64,000 nucleotides of DNA from Vigna angularis (taxonomy: Eukaryota; Streptophyta; Magnoliopsida; Fabales; Fabaceae). The stretch spans positions 21,320,806 through 21,384,805 of the forward strand of contig NC_068978.1 of the NCBI RefSeq assembly GCF_016808095.1, given 5' to 3'. Both the position numbers and the translations under genes were made by a program. The stretch's first letter is position 1. Each line of letters starts with the position of its first letter. Below the pieces are notes generated by a model. That model had not been told where the DNA came from and ran no database searches. It saw nothing but the letters and a program-made list of their open reading frames with translations. This document shows, in pieces, positions 46,374 to 59,349 of this stretch.

Positions 46374-47373
46374 TGTAAAACCCTCAAAATGACACCTGGA
46401 AGAGAGGGACAGATGTCTCAATTAAAAAAGTTTGAGCATTTTATAGGATTTTTTCAAAGCACAGCTCATCCCATTTTCTCATAATCCGCATCTCTCTAAA
46501 AATTCAAACCTCTTCTTTTCTCCTCATTCTCTCTAAAAAATCTTCATCTCATTTCATCTTTTCAATCATCTGACCACACTCAATCATCCTTGGTATCAAG
46601 AACCTCAATTTTCACCTATCAACGTATCGTTTAGAACGGGTAAGTCTCAATCTCTGGGTTCTTGTAGGATTCTGAAATTTGTCTGACACATGCAAGTCAC
46701 ATTTCTGGTTACATGTGTTCATCAACTTCTTCTGATTCCTAATCACTTTTCTGGTATTTTGGGTTGGTCTGTTACCGAAAATCAGTGAACTGTAGGTTCT
46801 TGAGAATTCTGGTGTTAGGAGCAAATTTCTGAAGTGATAGAGTTGTTCGGTCCGGTTAAGAGGTAAGGGAAGCTAGATAATTTAATTACTTGGTTTTGAT
46901 GTATGAAGATGTTGTTTGATAAATATGCATGTGTATGAAATTGATTGGGATAAAGCTGTATGAATGTAAAATTGGATGAATTGGGTGTTCGATATTGTTG
47001 GTGTGGATTAATTGATGCTGTGTTTATGATGATTGTATATATGTATGATTATGGAACAATGGTAGAGTGAAATTGGTGGGGTTTGGTGTCGATCTTAATT
47101 ATGTAGCTATTTTGCAGAATTATGTAATTGCTGAAGGTCTTTAATTAACCGTTCAACTTTTATCTGGTGTTTGGTCTTAACTGAGTTCTGCTATTGTGGA
47201 TTCTCAGTTAATGACCGTTCGGTTTAGTATTGATTTTCAATGAATTGTAGCATTCGGTCTAGACATAGCTTTTGTTTATAAACAACGTTCGGTCTGTCAT
47301 ACGCTATAACTGTTATTGACCGCTCGGTCTTGAACTGTCTTGGTAGTGCTCGGTCAGATGCCAAGATGTTACA
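46374..47373 (+). mobile_element. Gypsy-type solo LTR E, shortened (1000 bp)
   Basis: It begins TGTAAAACCC and ends AAGATGTTACA, flanked by the 5-bp duplication GAAAA (46369-46373, 47374-47378). The first part matches LTR D in plan (CT-rich leader, GAACGGGTAAG, AAGAGGTAAGGGAAGCTAG at about 46858) and holds six CGTTCGGTC-like words. The distal 1.5 kb seen in D is missing apart from the last bases. Confidence 0.88.
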
Positions 47374-47378
47374 GAAAA

Positions 47379-49240
47379 TATTATGATAATATTAGTTGAA
47401 TTGAGAATTTGTGAACTAGTAATTTTTTTTTCTAAATAACTAATAATGGATTAATATCAGAAATTTGAATTATATGTCAACACTTATGTACACCAGCTAA
47501 TTTCTATATCTGGAAAAACATACATCGAAATTTTGATAATATATAAATTTGTGTACAAAACTAAATCTCAGTCAGCCACACCTGTCAACATTATTTATGC
47601 ATTAATTACTTCAATTATGTGAATGAGTATATATCTATTCTATATATATATATATATAATAGAGAGAGAGAAAAATATCGTAGATATATACTTGAATTTT
47701 ATTAATTCTTTCATTTATTCAGAAATAAATCACAAAGCTTTCCATTCTTTTTCTTTTTTTTCAAATAAGATTTTTATCTTAGTTATCTATATATGTCTCC
47801 GTTTCTTCTTATCTTAACTATTTTTTTCCCAAAGGAAAAGAAAAAAGAAAAGAAGTCGATTAGCATGCGTGTTCATAACATTGATTATTAGTAAACATGG
47901 TAACATATGCAGCACAAATTTATCTAAGAAAAGTCATGAGTTCATACCTAAGGTTGATATAACTTTTCTCCAGCTTCAATTACACCTAGCTAGCTTTCTC
48001 ACGTACACATGTCATAGTCACTAACCCTTGAAGAACTCTCGTGTGCATGCAAAACCATATCAGCTAGCTGTCAAAATATCCTAATGTGGATGCAAAATGG
48101 CAAATTCAGCTCTCAAATTTATCCTTATAACCAAGAGATTTATTATATTGTACTTTCGAAAATTCAGGTTTACCCTATTGTTTTCCTTTGTACGTAAAAG
48201 TATTTCAACAAAGATACTTTCAAGAAATAAATTATAGATTTTTTATATAATATTCAACTTTTTCATCTTTATTACTCACACTATTATATTTCTTTATTAT
48301 TCTCCACCTCAACCTCTAAACCTTTAAGAGTGAGGAGTCTTTCAAAGAAAAATCATTGAAAAAACAGAAAACTAATAAACATGAGTTGATAAAAGGAATT
48401 AACAACAAAGATCATTAAACTTGAAGTGAATACACTTAAAATTAGATGACAGTTAACTTAACCCTACTTCTGCTTGTGTCCAAAGTAAGTATGTTGGTAC
48501 ATGTAAGAAAGAATAGCAACATATATATAAAAAAACTTGTAGTCCTTTCTTTTTCAAATGTACCAAAAGTGAAACTAAGGGCACTTTGTGTGAAGTGAAG
48601 CATTTCAACAAATGATCCATTAACCATAAAGGATATAACTGTGGGTGTAAATGTATGGAATAGCCATTATGGCGAGCATTATATTGCGGACAATGATATT
48701 GTGCCAGTTTTCAATTGTTTGTTTGTTAGGTAAATGAGAATTTGAACCATATAGTGCTCACTATAGTTTATACAGCCATCTACACCTACTACCAGATCGA
48801 GAGGCTCTTTGAAACATTGTTATATTTCTTGCGGGGACACACACTCACACACCAGATATTGGTCTTTTCTCAATCATAACACAGCTAGTGCCTAGTTGTA
48901 TGACCAAAACCCATAATTACCATTGCCCAATCCCAGAGAAAAGCATTATATATTTTGCAATGGAGGGAAGAGAGAGTTAAGAAAATCACAAGAATACCAT
49001 AAAGTTAATTTTTTTTTCTAAGAATTTTTACTAAGAACAAATCTCTATATATCATCAAGCTTGATTCATGGAAGAGAAAATACACTATTTGCCTACTTGG
49101 CTTCCTAACTACTAAACTACATCTCTTGCCTTTTTCTTGGTGTCCACTATATTTGTATTTTCTTGTGAACAATCCAACACTAACCTCTTCAAATGTGTGG
49201 AGATCATGGAACTGAATAAAGTCTTGAAATCTTCATCTTC
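47379..49240. other. intergenic DNA downstream of the trihelix gene
   Basis: AT-rich, with a short TA run then GA run at 47638-47670. The last few hundred bases probably hold the gene's 3' UTR and polyadenylation region, but I cannot place a site. Confidence 0.5.
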
Positions 49241-49241
49241 A

Positions 49242-50595
49242 TCACATTTCTTGCCTCTCTAGTTTGTTTAGCAAAGCTGTGATTAGAGCATCCCTTTTCT
49301 CAGCCCTAGCTTCTTCTCTGATCCTCCTTTGTTCCTCTCTTTCTCTCCATCTTTCTTCCATCATTATCCTCTCATTCTCCAACACTTCCATGGCTTGCCT
49401 CCACTCCATCTCCTTCAACCTCCTCTCATTTTCCCTTGCTTCAAATGCTTCCATCCATTGTGCTTCTATCTGCATCTGCTGCCTCATGAACTCCTCCAAA
49501 ATCTCCTTCAAACTGCTACCACCACCACCCCCACTAGCTATCTTTGCTTTTTTCTTCTTTCTTCCCCCACCAGCTTCTGCACTCTCTTCATTGCCATCTT
49601 CTTCCTCGTCCGATGAGAGCTGCGTCCCCTTGTTCTTCTTCGACCCACCCTCAGCTTCAGCCCACAGCATTCTCTGCATCCTTGCCGTGAAAATCGCACT
49701 GAATTCATTGTAAAATGGGAATTGCTGCTTCGTCGCTTCTTGCTCCATTGTTTCAAACCCCTTCACGTCTCAAAAACAAAAATACCATTTAGTTTATGTA
49801 AAAAGAAACCCATGGATAAACCTTACAACAACTAACACCAGTTACAACTTATTCAAACAACCTTAACAACTATTTTATTAAATCTGTTAAGCTCGTGTTC
49901 TTTTTTAATTAATTCCCATCTATATCACGAGAGAAAAAAATGTTAATTTAATATATTTCTTGTGACATCCAGAAAACTATAAACATTTTACTACAGTTAT
50001 TTTCTTTTGAGTCAACAGTTAAATGAGTTTAAACTCACCAAGATGAGGGGGGAGAGTATCTGAATAACAACACCAAAATCTTCAAATTTTCAAAAATACC
50101 ATGAAGTTTTAGGAGATTTCTTTCTTCTTCATATGCATGAGTTTCTGTAGAAACTGAAGCTGATATATGTATATATATGTATATATAAATATAGGCAAGA
50201 TTTAACTATTTAGACTCTAGTCAATTTGTGTAAAACATGGATTTTATGTTTTCTTGTATGAGTTTGATGCAGAGAGAGAGAGATAGATGAATGAAGAAAT
50301 ATACCTTGTAGCGAGTAACGAGGTTTTTCCACTTGCACTTGCACTGCTCTGCACTTCTATGGTAACCCTTTTCCTTCATTCTCGTTGAGATCACTTCCCA
50401 CAACTGCTTGTTCCTCTTAGTCTCCATGAAAGTCTGATCCAGCTCTGCACGAATCACGAGAAACTCCTTAGTCTCTTGGATACTCCATTGGGGAAACCTA
50501 TCAGTCGCATCAACGTTGGCACTCGTATTCTGAGGCTGAAGCCTTTGTTGCTGTTGTTGTTGCCCATGGTGGCGATGGAGATGATGACCCTCCAT
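49242..50595 (-). CDS. GT-3B: trihelix transcription factor, GT-3 clade (two exons)
   Basis: Exon 1 is 50595-50305 (97 codons, phase 0) and exon 2 is 49760-49242, joined over a 544-bp intron with GT at 50304 and AG ending at 49761. The product has 269 residues. Residues 33-97 form the trihelix (Myb/SANT-like) DNA-binding domain with W37, W66 and W89. F111-M128 is the conserved fourth helix, RKKKKAK (164-170) a likely nuclear signal, and 181-265 a long glutamate/arginine-rich coiled coil. A short polyglutamine run spans 12-17. The order and wording match Arabidopsis GT-3a/GT-3b, which bind GT elements in light- and stress-responsive promoters. I chose AAG|GGG as acceptor because it restores the RYK-G junction conserved in the family; the AG a few bases earlier would lead into a stop. 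Orthology to GT-3b rather than GT-3a is a guess. Confidence 0.93.
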
Positions 50596-50770
50596 TCAAA
50601 TCGAAGAAAAGTTCGTGACTTGATCGAATCCCAGTTATATACTAGAAAGAATTGAAGAAGCAATCGTTGTTACCCCTCTGATCACACAGAAAAAAGATGG
50701 ATTTTTCTTCGGGAAGAGAGAGAGAGATAGAGAGAGAAAAGAAGAGAAAAGAAAGGGTTATATATGGGGT
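50596..50770 (-). promoter_or_regulatory. 5' UTR and core promoter of the trihelix gene
   Basis: The minus strand has TATATAA at 50764-50758 followed by a CT-rich tract (50750-50713), a common plant pyrimidine patch. The expected transcript start would be near 50725-50730, giving a 5' UTR of about 130 bases. Confidence 0.65.
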
Positions 50771-52250
50771 GGTGGGAACACGAGACGAGACAGTTGTGTT
50801 GTAAATCGCGTTAAGAGGAAAAAGAGAGATTTGCTTTGCTCGACAAGGTTTTTTTTTTGTAGTTCTGTTACGGTTTAATTAGTTCACATAATTTCATAAC
50901 ACAGTTATTAAATATTAATCAACGTGATATGCTGTTTATTTTGAACAAGTAAAAAAGTTTGGCAACATTACTTAATCTGTTTGTTTAAGGACAGTCAAAC
51001 TCTGAAAATCTCGTATTTGAGAAAGGAGAAAAAAAAGAAAAGGATTGCAACAGTCATGGTTATTTTTTTTGTGTTCCTACTTCAGATAATAAAACAGAAA
51101 ACATATGCAGTTTAATATTCCTTTCGGAAAATATACAAAGTACAAAAACAAAACAATGTGTCGTAGTGCAAATAAGGCTCCTACTAACATGTCTGAAAAA
51201 GGAAGTAAATTAATATTTTCTTAAAAGTTGCAAAAATTTTATAAATAATCTAAACTACCATATATAAACTAATATAATCACACCCGTTTAGATGTATTTC
51301 CAGTTTTATTATATAGAATTTTAAACACATCCTCTTTCAATTATGGTGATGAATTGATAATGATGAAAATCCAAAGTGACCCTCTCGTGGGACATGTTTG
51401 GATATAAAATAATGTTTATCCACTTTCATATTTGGACGAGCAAGCTTGGATTATTTTTAATATTAAAAAATTTGGTTTCCCACTTTTCGTAATATATATA
51501 TAGAAATATTTGAAAGATAAAATATTTATATATATTTTTGTGTCTGTGAGACAGAGTTTTGAATGATGGGAGGATCACAGTTGCTAAACGGAGTGTGATC
51601 TGTCTACGCGGAAACGTTGATTTGTGTGTGTGATGGACTAATTTGTTTGGGCTTCGTTCCCATTGCGTCTACGTATCGTCACGCTGACCAGTGGAGCCAC
51701 ATTTATTCTGTATGACCATGACCACATTACTTTCGTGCTAAGCTATTCTTTCTTTTTGTTTGAGTTTCTTTCTCCTTCCTCATCTAGTAGTTTATCTCAT
51801 ATAATATAATAGTCTCACGTTTTTAGCAGTAGTGGTTAAAAGAAATTTAAATATGTTTTTTTTTTAATATTTTGAAACTTTTTTTTAGAATAACATTGCA
51901 ATGAAATTTCAACTTTTATTACACAAAATATTTCTAATACAATAATTATTTTCAACAATAAATGGACGAATTTCTTCATAAAAATTTATAAAAAAAAATA
52001 AAACTATAATTTTTATAAACTAAATTATTATTTTTATAAACTAAATAGTTTATACATAAGTTATATTAAGACTATTGAGATATTATGGCTATTTATTATT
52101 GTTGATAGTAATTTATTTTACTATCATTAGTAGTTAATTATGAGTATTTTTAGTGACTCTAATCTTATCTTAATTTGTGTAACAGTTTCATGTAAGATGT
52201 ATTTATATTGGTGGTTTGATCAATAACGAGACATATTATGGTATAAGATT
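50771..52250. other. upstream intergenic region of the trihelix gene
   Basis: AT-rich with one GC-richer island at about 51540-51730 containing several CG dinucleotides and ACGT cores. It could be a distal promoter element or an unrelated fragment. No ORF. Confidence 0.45.
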
Positions 52251-52254
52251 TATG

Positions 52255-52560
52255 GATTAGAGTGTATTACTTGCTTTTTAGGTGTATTATTTCACTCATT
52301 ATCATGTGATTATCATAAACACTCACTAATGTCCAGTCTCACATTTAATATGCATATGTTTTGACATGATTTACCATTGTCAAGTTTCACACTTATTTTT
52401 TGGGTGTATTTTTCACACGTTATCGAGCTATTACCAGACCATTCAACAGTGTCTAGTCTCACACTTTATATGTACATGTCTCGACATGAGAGTATGTGTT
52501 GGAAGTGGGCTAAAAATAAAGCCAATTTACAGTATATTTTGAATCTTGAATAAAACCTAA
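52255..52560 (+). repeat. old TRIM-like remnant with internal duplication
   Basis: Two units of about 115-120 bp share GTGTATT, TTTCAC, TTATC, CACACT or CACATTTA, and a GACATGA word (about 52277-52385 and 52395-52490). The second runs into GTATGTGTTGGAAGTGGGC at about 52494, aligning with the PPT-LTR junction of the TRIM at 44555-44575. The copy is strongly diverged. Confidence 0.55.
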
Positions 52561-52699
52561 AATAGAAAAAAGAAATAAGGATTAATCTTTAGCCATTATC
52601 ACAGTCACGAGAATACTTTAAGGTGTTTTTTAGTTTCAAACCCTCACTCTATAAACTTTGATGGTATAATATATTATAGAGGTAGATTTGATGAATCAA

Positions 52700-53880
52700 A
52701 GCACAAAGCACATGTGAAATTTATAGAGCTTTGTACACACAAAATAACTAACATAATAAATTATTGCAAATTTTATGAGATTATTATTAAGACAAGATCA
52801 TCTAGCAACCCTTGTTTGAAGTTAAACAATAGTATCTAATGAAATAGTGTATAATGAAATGGAACCATTAAACATTATACATGTTTAAACATCCTAAACG
52901 CATAATGTTACTCTAGAAAACAAACTTCAAATAAATTTTAACAACGTTTAACGTTGAAATACATGTACAAATAATACTTTCTTGTCTAATATGTTGTTTT
53001 TTCTTTATCTGTACAAATCATAAAGGACAAAGTTTTATTCAAAAGTTCTACATTGATTCAGAAGAACGTTAAGGGATAGGAAGACATTCTGGGAATGTTT
53101 CCTTAATGCTTTATGTCTAAGGTATTTGTACAAGTAAGACAGTTGCCTCTGGAAAAGCAACATAACATATGACCTTGTACCAAAAGGCTAGACCTAAATG
53201 AAAGTCAATGCTTTGAGTAACAAATTCTTTTCGAAGAAGCCTATATAAAGAGGATCGCATGATAAGACAATAAAAATCAAGAATTATTATTGCTCTTACG
53301 TTGTCAAAACACTTTTTCACTTGTATCGTCTAACACTTTCTTTGAATGAAAAATCTTTGTTACAAGTTTTAAAATATTCTTTGTATTGCAAATATATCAT
53401 CTCTACGAGAATTATTATCTGTACTAGTTTTTCATAAAAACACTTTGTTGTTTTTGTAGAATCAAAAGTGATTTAAAATACTTGTTTGTTGAACTTAGTA
53501 AAGTTAAATGATATAGTCAGTTAGATTATTTGTATACTTGGAGTGGTGATACTCGTCTAGTCAGTTGGACTAGTGTAAAATCATGAGTGGTTAAACTCTT
53601 TGTAATCGTTTTAAAGATTAATGGAACCCCTTTAAGAGAGCTTAAGGAAAAATTAAATGTAACTCAGTTTGGAGTGAACTAGTATAAAAACAAGTTTTCT
53701 TTATTGTTATCGTTTTAAAAGCTTTCTAAATGTTTCTTAAAATTATTAAGTGCTCAACATTATCTATAGACAATCTAAACCCTAAAAATAGCATTTAACA
53801 CTTTATTGCAAAAAAGTTTTAAACTTTATTCAAAACCCTCATTTCTAGAGTTTACATGTGTTTCAATTACTATATTAAAA
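52700..53880 (+). repeat. SIRE-like copia LTR F2
   Basis: It shares with 62649-63630, in the same orientation, CTATATAAA (about 53241), a GTGATTTAAAATACTTG-like block, CCCCTTTAAGAG, GTAACTCAGTTTGGAGTGA followed by CTAGTATAAAAA (53679-53690), and the ending ATTCAAAACCCTC. No PBS follows, so it is a solo or broken LTR. The 5' border is approximate. Confidence 0.65.
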
Positions 53881-53989
53881 TTCAGGCAACAATTCTAAAA
53901 GTTGATTTACTAAATTGACCATATTTATGGAAATAATTGATTTAACATGAGCATCTCATATTATCCCATATTCAGGAAATGGCCAATGT

Positions 53990-56742
53990 TCTTTCACTTG
54001 ATCCATTTATCTCATTATAAATCAATACAAGATATAAGGATCATGGTGACAAGACTTCAAAAATTGAGTATTATCTCCCATGTACCATAATGTATCAAAG
54101 CTTTTCATCATACAATCTTAACTAAATGATCCTTAAAATTCTTTAACAACATGCCTTTAGTCAAAGAATCAACAATCATCAACTCAGTGCTAACATGTTC
54201 AATCATCACTTAACACGATCACTTAGCCATAAATACTACAACAGAGTTTTCATTATATTACTTTAATGGCCTAGCAACTGAATCCATAATTACAATCTCA
54301 AATATAAAACTCTTCAACCATGCACCATGTGAGGTAACCTCAAAACAAGAGACAAACTCGGCCTCTATAGTGGAAGTCGTAGTCAAGGTCGACTTTTTGT
54401 TGCTCAAAGTTTAGCTCCACTGATTTACATAAAAATATAACCTAATGTTGATTTTCTGGTATTAATGCAACCAACAAAGTCTGAGTTGGAGTAGCCTGCC
54501 ACCTCCAAAACTATTAGGTCATCTATATGAATATATGAGCATGAAATCCTTTATTCTTTGAAGATATCTCATTACCTTCTTTGTAGTTTTCTAGTGGTGA
54601 ACACTTGGGTTACTCTGATATTTTACAAAAACTTCAATTTTTAATGAAATGCCAGGTCTGGTGTAAATCTAAGCATACTTTGAAGCATATGGAACATTCT
54701 TCATTTGTTCCCGTTCAAGATCATTTTTGGGCATTGACCCAACTCAAGCTTATGACTCTTCACAATAGGAGTTATGCTTGGTGAACACTTTTTCATATCA
54801 AACCTCTTATAGGACTCTTGAGATAAGCCCAAAATACCTTAAGATCTTTCTCCATGGATCTTAATGCCTATGACATAAGATTTTTCACTCATATCTTTCA
54901 AATTAAAGTTCTCTAAAAGAAACTATCTCACCTCATATAACACTCCCTTGTGACTAGTTGCAAGAAAAATGTCATCCACAACTAAAATAAGAAAAAAATC
55001 CCGCTCCTACTAACCTTCTGGTATATACATTGTTCCATTATGTTTTCTTCAAAATCAAATGAAGAATTAACTTCATCAAATTTTAAATACTATTGATGTG
55101 AAGCTTGTTTCAACCATGGATGGGTTTACTAAACTTATAAATTAAGTGGTCACCATCACTAAAGGAAAATATTTCAGGTTGTTTCATGTAAACCTCTTCC
55201 TTTAAATCACCATTAAGAAAAGTCGTTTTCACATCCATTTGGTATAACTAAAACAAAATGAGTTACTAATGTCATGATTATTTGTAAATAATCCTTTCGA
55301 GACAATGGACAAACCTTGTAATTGGTTCCTTCCCTTTGAGTGAACCCTTTAACGAGAACTCATGGCTTGTAAAAATGTTTCAGGATCATCTTCGACTCCA
55401 ATATTATATCCTGATTCTTGTAAATGCACTTCATAATTACTAGAAATTATAGATGTTTTTTTATTCTTGTAGATCTTTTTAATGTTGCTTTACTACCTTC
55501 ATGAGAAACTTGTTGTTCAACTAGTTATTGAATAACTTGATCTATCTCCAACAATTTGTGGAATTTGAATAATTAGTTGTCCAATTCACTCTTGAATTAA
55601 AGGAGTCTGAATGAAAACTAGGCTATCATTTGATTTAAAAGGTTGAACTTCATTGTGATTATTTTGAATTAAATTACTTCCACTAATAAAGTAATTTACA
55701 AGAAATTTCACATTCCTTGATTCCACAATTCTAGTGCTATGTGATGGACAATAAAAAACTATAACCTTTAAACTTTTCAGCATATCCATTGAAATATCGA
55801 CTAATAGTTTTAGGGTCTAGCTCTTTCTCTTTTAGGTTATAAATTCCTACTTCAAACAGGCATCCTCAATCACTATATGTTGTAAACTAGGCTTCCAACC
55901 CTTGAATAACTCAAAAGGTGTTCTTAATAAAACAGTCTTGGTTGGAACTCAGTTCACTATATATACAGTTGTTTTAAGTGCTTCAATCCACAAGAATTTA
56001 GGAAGCTTTGCATTACTCTTCATGTTTCTCACGATATCCATTAAAGTTTAATTTCTTCTTTCTACCACACCATTATGATCCGGAGAACTAGACATAGTGT
56101 ATTGTGCATCAATCTCATGTCCTTGAAGAAATTTCGCAAATGAACCAGGTGTTTGTCCACTCATAGTGTATTTACCATAGTACTATCCACCTCCATCTTA
56201 TCTCAATCTTAATTTGGTTTCCTCATTGTAACTCTACTTCAACCTAAAAAATTTAAAGACATCTAAAGCTTCATCCTTAGAATGGAGTAAGAAAAGATAC
56301 ATATATTGAGTGATTCACCTATAAAGGTGATGAAATATCTCAAATTACTTACATAAAAATATTTGTATGAATTATTTCTATTAGATTTGAACTCCTTTTA
56401 GCCCTTTTGTTTGGTTTGTATAATAGATTGTTTATCAATAGTCTTTATCAAATCTCTCACATTGTCATGTTGATCAACAGAACCTTGAATTCCAGCAAAA
56501 ATGTTAGTCTTTATGAACATTACAAAGAGACAATTTCACATTTCCCACTTCTCATGAAGATCAATAGCATATGGAGTGTTGGCCTTAGTAATTATAAATG
56601 GTTTTGGCTTTCTAATAGTATAATCAATGTCCATCCAACCCAAATGAAAAATAACTCTCTCCTTCCAAAATTTATTATTATCCTCTTGTAATTTGGGAAT
56701 ACCACAACTAATGTAAAAAGTATTCACAAATTGCAAATTCAT
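53990..56742 (-). pseudogene. decayed copia gag-pol with a large internal deletion
   Basis: On the minus strand, 56742-56400 reads the start of a copia gag (F-W-K-E-R, HLGWMDIDY-type motifs, then G-S-V-D-Q-H). About 150 bp later, 56200-55850 reads the integrase end (H-N-G-V-V-E-R-R-N, FELFKGWKPS). Next come the FYCPSH motif (about 55760), RT with a decayed V-x-D-D motif (about 54970), and RNase H with E-A-E-F (about 54360). The gag C-terminus, protease and integrase core are deleted. Many stops and shifts show it is old. I could not assign LTRs to it; the F2 LTR beside it has the opposite orientation. Confidence 0.85.
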
Positions 56743-56759
56743 TATAATAATTTAAGGCT

Positions 56760-58290
56760 ATAACAAACATCATGTTTTACTAATGTCTTAATAAATTAAT
56801 CTAGTGACATAAAACTTTTTTGTGGACTAATGCCTTACACAATTAGACTCATATAACTAAATGATAAAACTATTAAACTACGTTCTTTTTCTTAATTTTT
56901 GTTGAAAATTTAAAAAATATAATCCAATATTTCATTCTAATTAATCATATTGATATATGCAAATTCTTCTGGATAAAATTTGATGATATCACATCACATA
57001 TAATTAATTATAATTAATGTTTATTATGTGATTATAAAAATCAATAAGTGATGTTATTTTTAATTCATTATAATTATATCCACCATTTAAGTTAAATTTA
57101 AGTTTTTAATTAAATAAGTTAAATTTGACCATCAACTTCTTTTACAAGCGAAATTGAATAGTCGAAAACTTAATTCGGATGTTATAATGATGATGTATGT
57201 AAACAAAAAAGTATATGTCAAAAACATGTGATTGGAGACACGTATTAATATGAAGGCATGTCTGAAGGAAAACAGCTATGATCTTATTGAGTTAAAATGA
57301 TCAAATTGTAATTTAAAAATGCTATAAAAATATTATTTTTAATAAATTGTAATTCTTTTTAACCAATAATAAAAATTGGTGTTGAAGACAGTACAATTAC
57401 TATACTAAATAAAAGTATTTGATTTTTGTTTTGGGAAAGTATCTTGTGAGAAAGACTCCTCATTGAAAGGCATTATGAGAAATTTGTGACCACAGTGGGT
57501 CCACATGGAAACCATGTTTAATTATTAACCAACATAATCGTAGGTGACAAACATAATAGTCGGCAATGTAAACTAAAAAATAAAAAGTACTCACCTTTTT
57601 CGTTTTGTTATTATTAAAAGGTTTAACAGGTATTTGATCTCCATATCACAAAAGTTTATTTAATATGATTTTTAATTTTTTAATTTTATTTAGATAAGTT
57701 AATATAATGTTTTGTTGAGTGAGTATAAGTATGATATGGAAAGTTTAGTGGTTTCATATTATTGTTATAGATAATTTAAATATTTTTAAATTTTTTACAA
57801 ATTTTATAAGACTAAATTATTATGAACTTTTAAATTTTAAATTAGATAATATTTCAAATATCGTAGTTAATTTTAATAATATTGTTTGACTGAATTGACC
57901 TTTGAACATTTTCACTATCTTTAATAACAAAAATTGGATTCTTAACACAAAACTCTCGTTGTTCAAGAAAATTGAAATCTCATTTTCTTAATCCTTTATA
58001 AATAAATGAATTCTCATTATCCTAAAATCTTGACGAAAGAAGATTGTTTCAATACATATATAATATTCGTATTCTTCTTTTAACCTTTGAAAACTTGAGA
58101 ATGAAACTTCAAACTTCAAAATAAACCATATACTTTAAATATGACCATTAACCTAACAGTATTATCTTTAACTAACTTAAAATCAAAACAAATTGATAAT
58201 ATTACATGACATTAAAAATATTCAATAACTTTTTTATTTTTAAATTCATCTTATATAACCCTCTCAAGACCATCAACATAAATATAACCA
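56760..58290. other. AT-rich intergenic DNA
   Basis: I see no gene or transposon ends. Confidence 0.55.
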
Positions 58291-58296
58291 AAATAG

Positions 58297-58490
58297 TGTT
58301 GGTTAAAAACAAAGTTCCACATCGAATAAAATAAGAGATGAATAAGAATTTATTTACACATAACATATTTCCATTGTTAAGAGGTCTTTTGGAATGCTAT
58401 CAAAAGCAAATCCATAAAAACTTACCCAAAACAGACAATATCTTATCACTGTGAAAATATTTATATGTATGTGTGTTGTCCCTCCCAACA
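58297..58490. mobile_element. short solo LTR (194 bp)
   Basis: It starts TGTTGGTTAAAAAC, contains TTCCACATCGAATAAAATAAG (TRIM/short-LTR style), and ends CCCTCCCAACA. The TGTTGG/CCAACA ends are mirror images and the flanks are the perfect 5-bp duplication AATAG (58292-58296, 58491-58495). Confidence 0.85.
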
Positions 58491-59317
58491 AATAGCTATA
58501 TTTCTATAAAAATAACTGCATCAAACTTTTTTATATAAATTAAAATATAAAAAATTGAATTAAATAAATCTCAAAAAAATGAAAAGAAAAATCTATTAAC
58601 CTTATGAAAAAGAAGACTTATTTATGTCTGAAACAATCAGAAATTTTTTAGAATTATTTGTTGTGTGACACATTAAGAAAATAAGGAATAAAAGCTGCAA
58701 AAGTTTATTTGATGCGTGTTGTTTCTGTTACTTAGGTGACGTGAGAGAGTGAGAGAGAGAAAAAGAGTTTGTAGTGTTGTTGTTGAAGTTGGATCTGCCA
58801 GATTTATCAAACATTGCATTACACTTTCATGGATTTATGGAACCTGGCAAATGCACGAGTTTCGAAATGCAGCAGAAGAAGAGTTATAGTTTCTTTTTCT
58901 TTTTCAGTACGCCAACAACAATCAATGATTCAGTAATCCTTTTATATATTATATTCTTTTATATTCTCATATAATGTGAATCTATAATATAATATAACTT
59001 TTCTTTGTTTTATTATTATAATGATTCTCTTAAGTTTTTCTCATATTATTTTCAATTTTCAATTTATTTATTTATTTTTTAATTAATTTCATACCGTTTT
59101 CTCATATAATTTATATTGTAATAGTTTTTCAAATTCAAAATATGTTGTTATTTTAAAATAATCAAATGTCAATACAAAATAAAAAATATATTTTATCAAT
59201 CAAAATTAAAATAAAATTTAAGTAATAAATATAATATGTGATTACACTATTGTCAATGCATGCGTGACTCAATAAAGTCAGGACATATATAATAATAATT
59301 TATTATAGTATATTGAC

Positions 59318-59349
<32 letters not shown>

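Noticed and set aside
49264..49713. 149-codon plus-strand frame opposite the trihelix gene
   Set aside because: It is the antisense shadow of the conserved coiled-coil and nuclear-signal region; the minus strand encodes the recognised protein.
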